From positions 1 to 38,779 of IMG/VR virus record IMGVR_UViG_3300036827_000153: a stretch of DNA of 38,779 bases; one strand, written 5' to 3'. Below, piece by piece: positions 36,534 to 38,779 of this stretch; the first letter of the stretch is position 1, and every line of letters starts with the position of its first letter. Under the pieces are notes generated by a model. The model saw only the letters and a list, made by a program, of their open reading frames with translations, searched no databases and had not been told where the DNA came from. Origin of the DNA: a virus. The position numbers were made by a program, and so were the translations under genes.

Positions 36534-36547
36534 GTTCTACGTAGAAC
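36534..36547. promoter_or_regulatory. Perfect 14-bp palindrome
   Basis: GTTCTACGTAGAAC is a perfect palindrome just upstream of the VRR-NUC gene and 1 bp before the first TTGTCCCT repeat. It could bind a dimeric regulator or replication protein, for instance an RHH or HTH protein. It is the only perfect palindrome of this length noticed in this region. Confidence 0.5.
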
Positions 36548-36548
36548 G

Positions 36549-36788
36549 TTGTCCCTGTCTGTCTCTCTCTAGCAGTGAAAGGGACAGACAAATAATATAT
36601 TATATATAAATATATAATATATATAATAATATTGTATTGTCCCTCATGCTCTAATTTGAGGGACAGAAGACAAAGTAGTCATTTTTTATACAGTACAAGA
36701 AATGAACAATTCTTGTCCCTGATTTGTCCCTACAGGGACAGAAAAAACAATATATAAATCAATATGTTTCCCTTGTCCCTTTGTCCGC
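36549..36788. repeat. Iteron-like TTGTCCCT array around an A/T block (candidate origin or operator array)
   Basis: In the 277-bp gap between the VRR-NUC and helicase genes, TTGTCCCT occurs at 36549-36556, 36637-36644, 36713-36720, 36724-36731 and 36773-36780, with a variant TTGTCCGC at 36781-36788. Inverted copies AGGGACAG lie at 36580-36587, 36659-36666 and 36734-36741. TGTCCCT-AC-AGGGACA (36725-36740) is a perfect inverted repeat. A pure A/T block of over 40 bp (about 36590-36633) sits among them. The layout suits an iteron-type origin next to the helicase gene; a multi-site operator is the alternative. Confidence 0.65.
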
Positions 36789-36794
36789 AGTGTA

Positions 36795-37916
36795 TCAAGA
36801 CAACATCCATATTTTGCCTCTTTTTCCGCTAATTGAGAACGTTTCGTATATTTTTAACTCATCCTTGGCTTTGTATAATCGGTTGACTGAAAACCCTCTC
36901 TCCATCGCTTCTTTCCTTATTTCCGATAATGGAACTGATCCATTCTTGAGCATTTCGATCAAAAATTGTTTAACTTCTTCAAGTTTCGGAGAGTCAAGGG
37001 ACAAACCGGCGTTTAAGATTTCATTAGCAGTTTTGTCGATCTTTTCGTCCAGCCATTCAATCTTGCTGGACTCTATCTGACCATCTATCATGAGTCCTTT
37101 TATTTGATAAACGAACCCCGTTTCGTCCTGGCCGATATTGTTTTTAATCGGCAAAAACAAACGCCGCTTCGGGTCATCCGGGTCTTTCATGATGCCGTAC
37201 ACGATCCTGGCCGCTGCTGCAAAGCCGATGCTGCCCATGACACGATAGATTGCGTTTTTATGAGACATGCCAGACGGTTTTGAAAAATGACTATTGATGA
37301 CGATGGCAAGGTTGTGGCGTTCGGCAAGTGCCATAATGATTGCCATGGCCCGACGTATTTCCTTGTTTTTGTTTTCATCGACCGACCCCAAATAGATAGA
37401 AATGGGATCAACAATCATGAGCTTGTAATTGTTTTTCTTTATTTTTTCCTCTAAGTCGGCCATGTGCTCAACCAAACAAATGGCGTCGTAATAAGGATTG
37501 CCATTCTTGTCCCTTTTTTTCAGTCCCTTCACATTATCGATATGGTTGAGGTCTGCACCGAGCGCCAGTAGCCGCGGCTTGATAGTGTCCTCTGAGCTGT
37601 CCTCGCCCGAAATCAGTAGCACCCGTCCTGCCTCGCAAGGTACCGGTTCAAAATGGAAACACCCTCCTTTGCTGACAATGCTCGCGATGTAAAGCAGCAG
37701 TTGCGACTTGCCGACACCGGGCTCGCCCGCAAACAACGTGAGCTTTCCATAGGAGATGACGTTCTTCCAAAGCCAGTCGATTTTCTTGACTTGCACGTCG
37801 GCCAGGTTTTCGATTTCGATATCAACGGCCTCAGGTTCACCGTAAATGTGTTGGACTTTCTTATACTGGTTGATCTCTTCCTGTGAGACCATAAACTCGG
37901 TAGGTTCCTTAGTCAT
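36795..37916 (-). CDS. AAA_25/RepA-like RecA-fold replicative helicase
   Basis: The 373-residue protein has Walker A GEPGVGKS at residues 64-71, strands with AGRVLLISGEDS, Walker B KLMIVDPISIYLG near residue 170, IVINSHFSKPSG (sensor-like His), and a C-terminal helical domain with a winged-helix look (PLSEIRKEAMERGFSVNRLYKAKDEL). This is the layout of AAA_25 helicases related to RSF1010 RepA and DnaB-type ATPases. It is the only replication enzyme recognised in this genome. The start overlaps the previous stop by ATGA. The iteron-like region follows its 3' end. Confidence 0.8.
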   Translation of the reverse strand: MTKEPTEFMVSQEEINQYKKVQHIYGEPEAVDIEIENLADVQVKKIDWLWKNVISYGKLTLFAGEPGVGKSQLLLYIASIVSKGGCFHFEPVPCEAGRVLLISGEDSSEDTIKPRLLALGADLNHIDNVKGLKKRDKNGNPYYDAICLVEHMADLEEKIKKNNYKLMIVDPISIYLGSVDENKNKEIRRAMAIIMALAERHNLAIVINSHFSKPSGMSHKNAIYRVMGSIGFAAAARIVYGIMKDPDDPKRRLFLPIKNNIGQDETGFVYQIKGLMIDGQIESSKIEWLDEKIDKTANEILNAGLSLDSPKLEEVKQFLIEMLKNGSVPLSEIRKEAMERGFSVNRLYKAKDELKIYETFSISGKRGKIWMLS

Positions 37917-38260
37917 TTTTTCAGTTCCTTGTTAAAAATAAATGATTGTTTTCGTGAGATATAAGTAATTTTGGTGGCACCGTAAGCAAAAAAGCAGAAA
38001 GAACAAGACCGGACAAAATCAACGGATGAATGGCCTGTGTCTACAAGATAGACCTCTGTATTTTTAAGCGGCCAGGTAAAATGAGTAGGAGAAGTGTAAG
38101 GAGGCAAACAAAGGACATAAGGCATTTCAAAAGGAGGTGACCTTAGGTCTTGGGCCTTCTCGAGTGAGAGAGGCCCCATAAAGATAATGGCGACTTTGTG
38201 GTACGCATCGAAAGAGGCGTTTTGCTGGAGATGTTCTCCGTAAGGGGCAAGCGGCTTCAC
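37913..38260 (-). CDS. Hypothetical protein upstream of the helicase, 115 aa
   Basis: The start codon is GTG at 38260, 7-8 nt after AAGGAA. The product begins KPLAPYGEHLQQNASFDAYHKVAIIFMGP, has LCLPPYTSP and VYLVDTGHSSVDFVR in the middle, and predicts alternating strands and helices as in a small Rossmann-type fold. It is coupled to the helicase by ATGA, so a replication-related role is possible. No named family assigned. Confidence 0.55.
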   Translation of the reverse strand: MKPLAPYGEHLQQNASFDAYHKVAIIFMGPLSLEKAQDLRSPPFEMPYVLCLPPYTSPTHFTWPLKNTEVYLVDTGHSSVDFVRSCSFCFFAYGATKITYISRKQSFIFNKELKK

Positions 38261-38344
38261 TTTTTTTGTTCCTTAAGGGCAAAAAGCTTGCAAATCCGTG
38301 CAAATCTTTTAAAATTGCCCTGTAGAGGTTAATGGAATAACTAG

Positions 38345-38365
38345 AGGGGAGAGGCCATCTCCCCT
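38345..38365. terminator. Strong hairpin downstream of the 49-residue gene
   Basis: AGGGGAGA (38345-38352) and TCTCCCCT (38358-38365) form a perfect 8-bp GC-rich stem with a 5-nt loop, a few bases past the stop of the leftward 49-residue gene. The leftward side continues CTAGTTATT, without a clean T-run, so the element may attenuate rather than fully end transcription toward the helicase. Confidence 0.5.
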
Positions 38366-38369
38366 TGAT

Positions 38370-38519
38370 TCATAATCTCAATATCATAACCAATTTCTTA
38401 ATAAAATCTTCATATTTCTTTTTTTCCTGCATGACAAAGAACTCGTCCACCAACTGCTTGATTTCACTATACTGCTGGTAACACCGCTTGATTTCGCCAT
38501 ATTCCTTATAGCTTTCCAT
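38370..38519 (-). CDS. Small helical protein, 49 aa
   Basis: The product repeats a short unit (YKEYGEIKRCYQQYSEIKQ) and continues with a basic helix (QEKKKYEDFIKKLVMILRL). AAAAAGGAC precedes the ATG. It is the first leftward gene, divergent from the first RHH gene, and could be part of the same regulatory switch. No family recognised. Confidence 0.55.
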   Translation of the reverse strand: MESYKEYGEIKRCYQQYSEIKQLVDEFFVMQEKKKYEDFIKKLVMILRL

Positions 38520-38545
38520 AAATTAGTCCTTTTTTATTGGGCCAT

Positions 38546-38573
38546 TTGATGCTAATATACTTTTATATATTAA
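38546..38573 (+). promoter_or_regulatory. Promoter/operator region of the first RHH gene
   Basis: TTGATG at 38546-38551 and TATTAA at 38568-38573 are 16 bp apart and face the RHH gene at 38595. Between them TAATATA (38553-38559) and TATATTA (38566-38572) form an inverted repeat. ATACTTTTATAT at 38557-38568 matches 9 of 12 bases of the ATACTTAAGTAT palindrome found before the second RHH gene, so the same repressor could act here. Confidence 0.5.
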
Positions 38574-38594
38574 TACAATAAAGAGGAAATAGAT

Positions 38595-38759
38595 ATGGGC
38601 GGCATAAAATGCTTTAATGTTCAACTACCTGTCGAAATATGGTCTTTTCTCAAAAAGGACTCTGTAGAACGCCAGGAGACCATGACCAAAATAATCATTG
38701 AATTAATACAAAAATACAAAAATAAAAAAGAAAAGATGTTGACTCCGTATAATACTTAA
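38595..38759 (+). CDS. Ribbon-helix-helix (Arc/CopG-like) regulator, first of two
   Basis: The 54-residue product has the strand IKCFNVQLPVEIW followed by helices FLKKDSVERQE and TMTKIIIELIQKY and a basic tail, as in Arc-type RHH repressors. AAGAGGAAA precedes the ATG. Its 3' half lies in the terminal overlap, so it is seen twice; in the circular molecule it ends 43 bp before the second RHH gene. The stop lies inside the first operator palindrome of that gene. The paired RHH genes recall the Arc/Mnt arrangement of P22-type control but are adjacent here. Confidence 0.75.
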   Translation: MGGIKCFNVQLPVEIWSFLKKDSVERQETMTKIIIELIQKYKNKKEKMLTPYNT

Positions 38760-38779
38760 GTATAATACTTAAGTATAGT
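38653..38779. repeat. Terminal overlap, copy 2 (identical to 1-127)
   Basis: This is the same 127 bases as at the left end. Joining them closes the molecule to 38,652 bp and makes the early operon continuous from 38595 across the junction. Confidence 0.95.

Overview
The window is a complete small tailed-phage genome assembled as a circle. Bases 1-127 are repeated exactly at 38653-38779, so the non-redundant length is 38,652 bp and the ends cut through one gene. The gene order terminase small subunit, terminase large subunit, portal, scaffold, coat, gp4-like head-completion protein, gp10-like tail protein, gp7-like and two large ejection-type proteins, tail fibres is the P22-type podovirus plan. 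A headful-packaged, circularly permuted DNA would fit the circular assembly. Sec-type signal peptides, E. coli-type DnaA boxes (TTATNCACA) and two DUF1640-like proteins suggest a Gram-negative, probably gammaproteobacterial host; this is inference and the host cannot be named from sequence.

Layout. (1) 38595 through the contig junction to 7764, + strand, AT-rich: an early operon. It starts with two tandem ribbon-helix-helix (RHH) regulators and a promoter overlapped by two perfect 12-bp palindromes. A recombination set follows (Sak4-like ATPase, Gp157-like protein, DUF669-like SSB with an SSB-type acidic tail). Then comes a long chain of overlapping small genes, several of which look like diverged copies of one alpha-helical design. 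(2) 7765-22600, - strand, less AT-rich: coat, scaffold, tail and ejection genes and four fibre genes. (3) 22820-23245, + strand: a two-gene insertion with an AlpA/excisionase-like DNA-binding protein. (4) 23290-32615, - strand: putative head-fibre gene, an origin-like DnaA-box region, a cluster of very small genes, portal, large and small terminase, accessory zinc proteins. (5) 32727-32969, + strand: second DUF1640-like gene. (6) 32966-38519, - strand: lysis region (3-TM holin-like, lysozyme-like, 2-TM protein), two exported paralogues, small unknowns, a VRR-NUC nuclease, an iteron-like region and a RecA-fold helicase.

No integrase, DNA polymerase, primase, tRNA gene or CRISPR array was recognised. 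Replication would therefore rely on the host replisome, with the phage supplying the AAA_25-type helicase, the SSB and the annealing/recombination proteins. Two different origin-like regions are visible: a DnaA-box cluster at 24825-24869, and an array of TTGTCCCT repeats around a pure A/T block at 36534-36794. The lifestyle is ambiguous: the RHH operator system and the AlpA-like gene look temperate, but integration machinery is absent.

The most notable items are the RHH/palindrome control switch, the two origin candidates, a tandem 48-50 nt structured repeat in the leader of the scaffold/coat operon, a pair of secreted CX5C paralogues beside the lysis genes, a lysozyme-like protein without the catalytic N-terminal lobe, and the repertoire of small helical early proteins.
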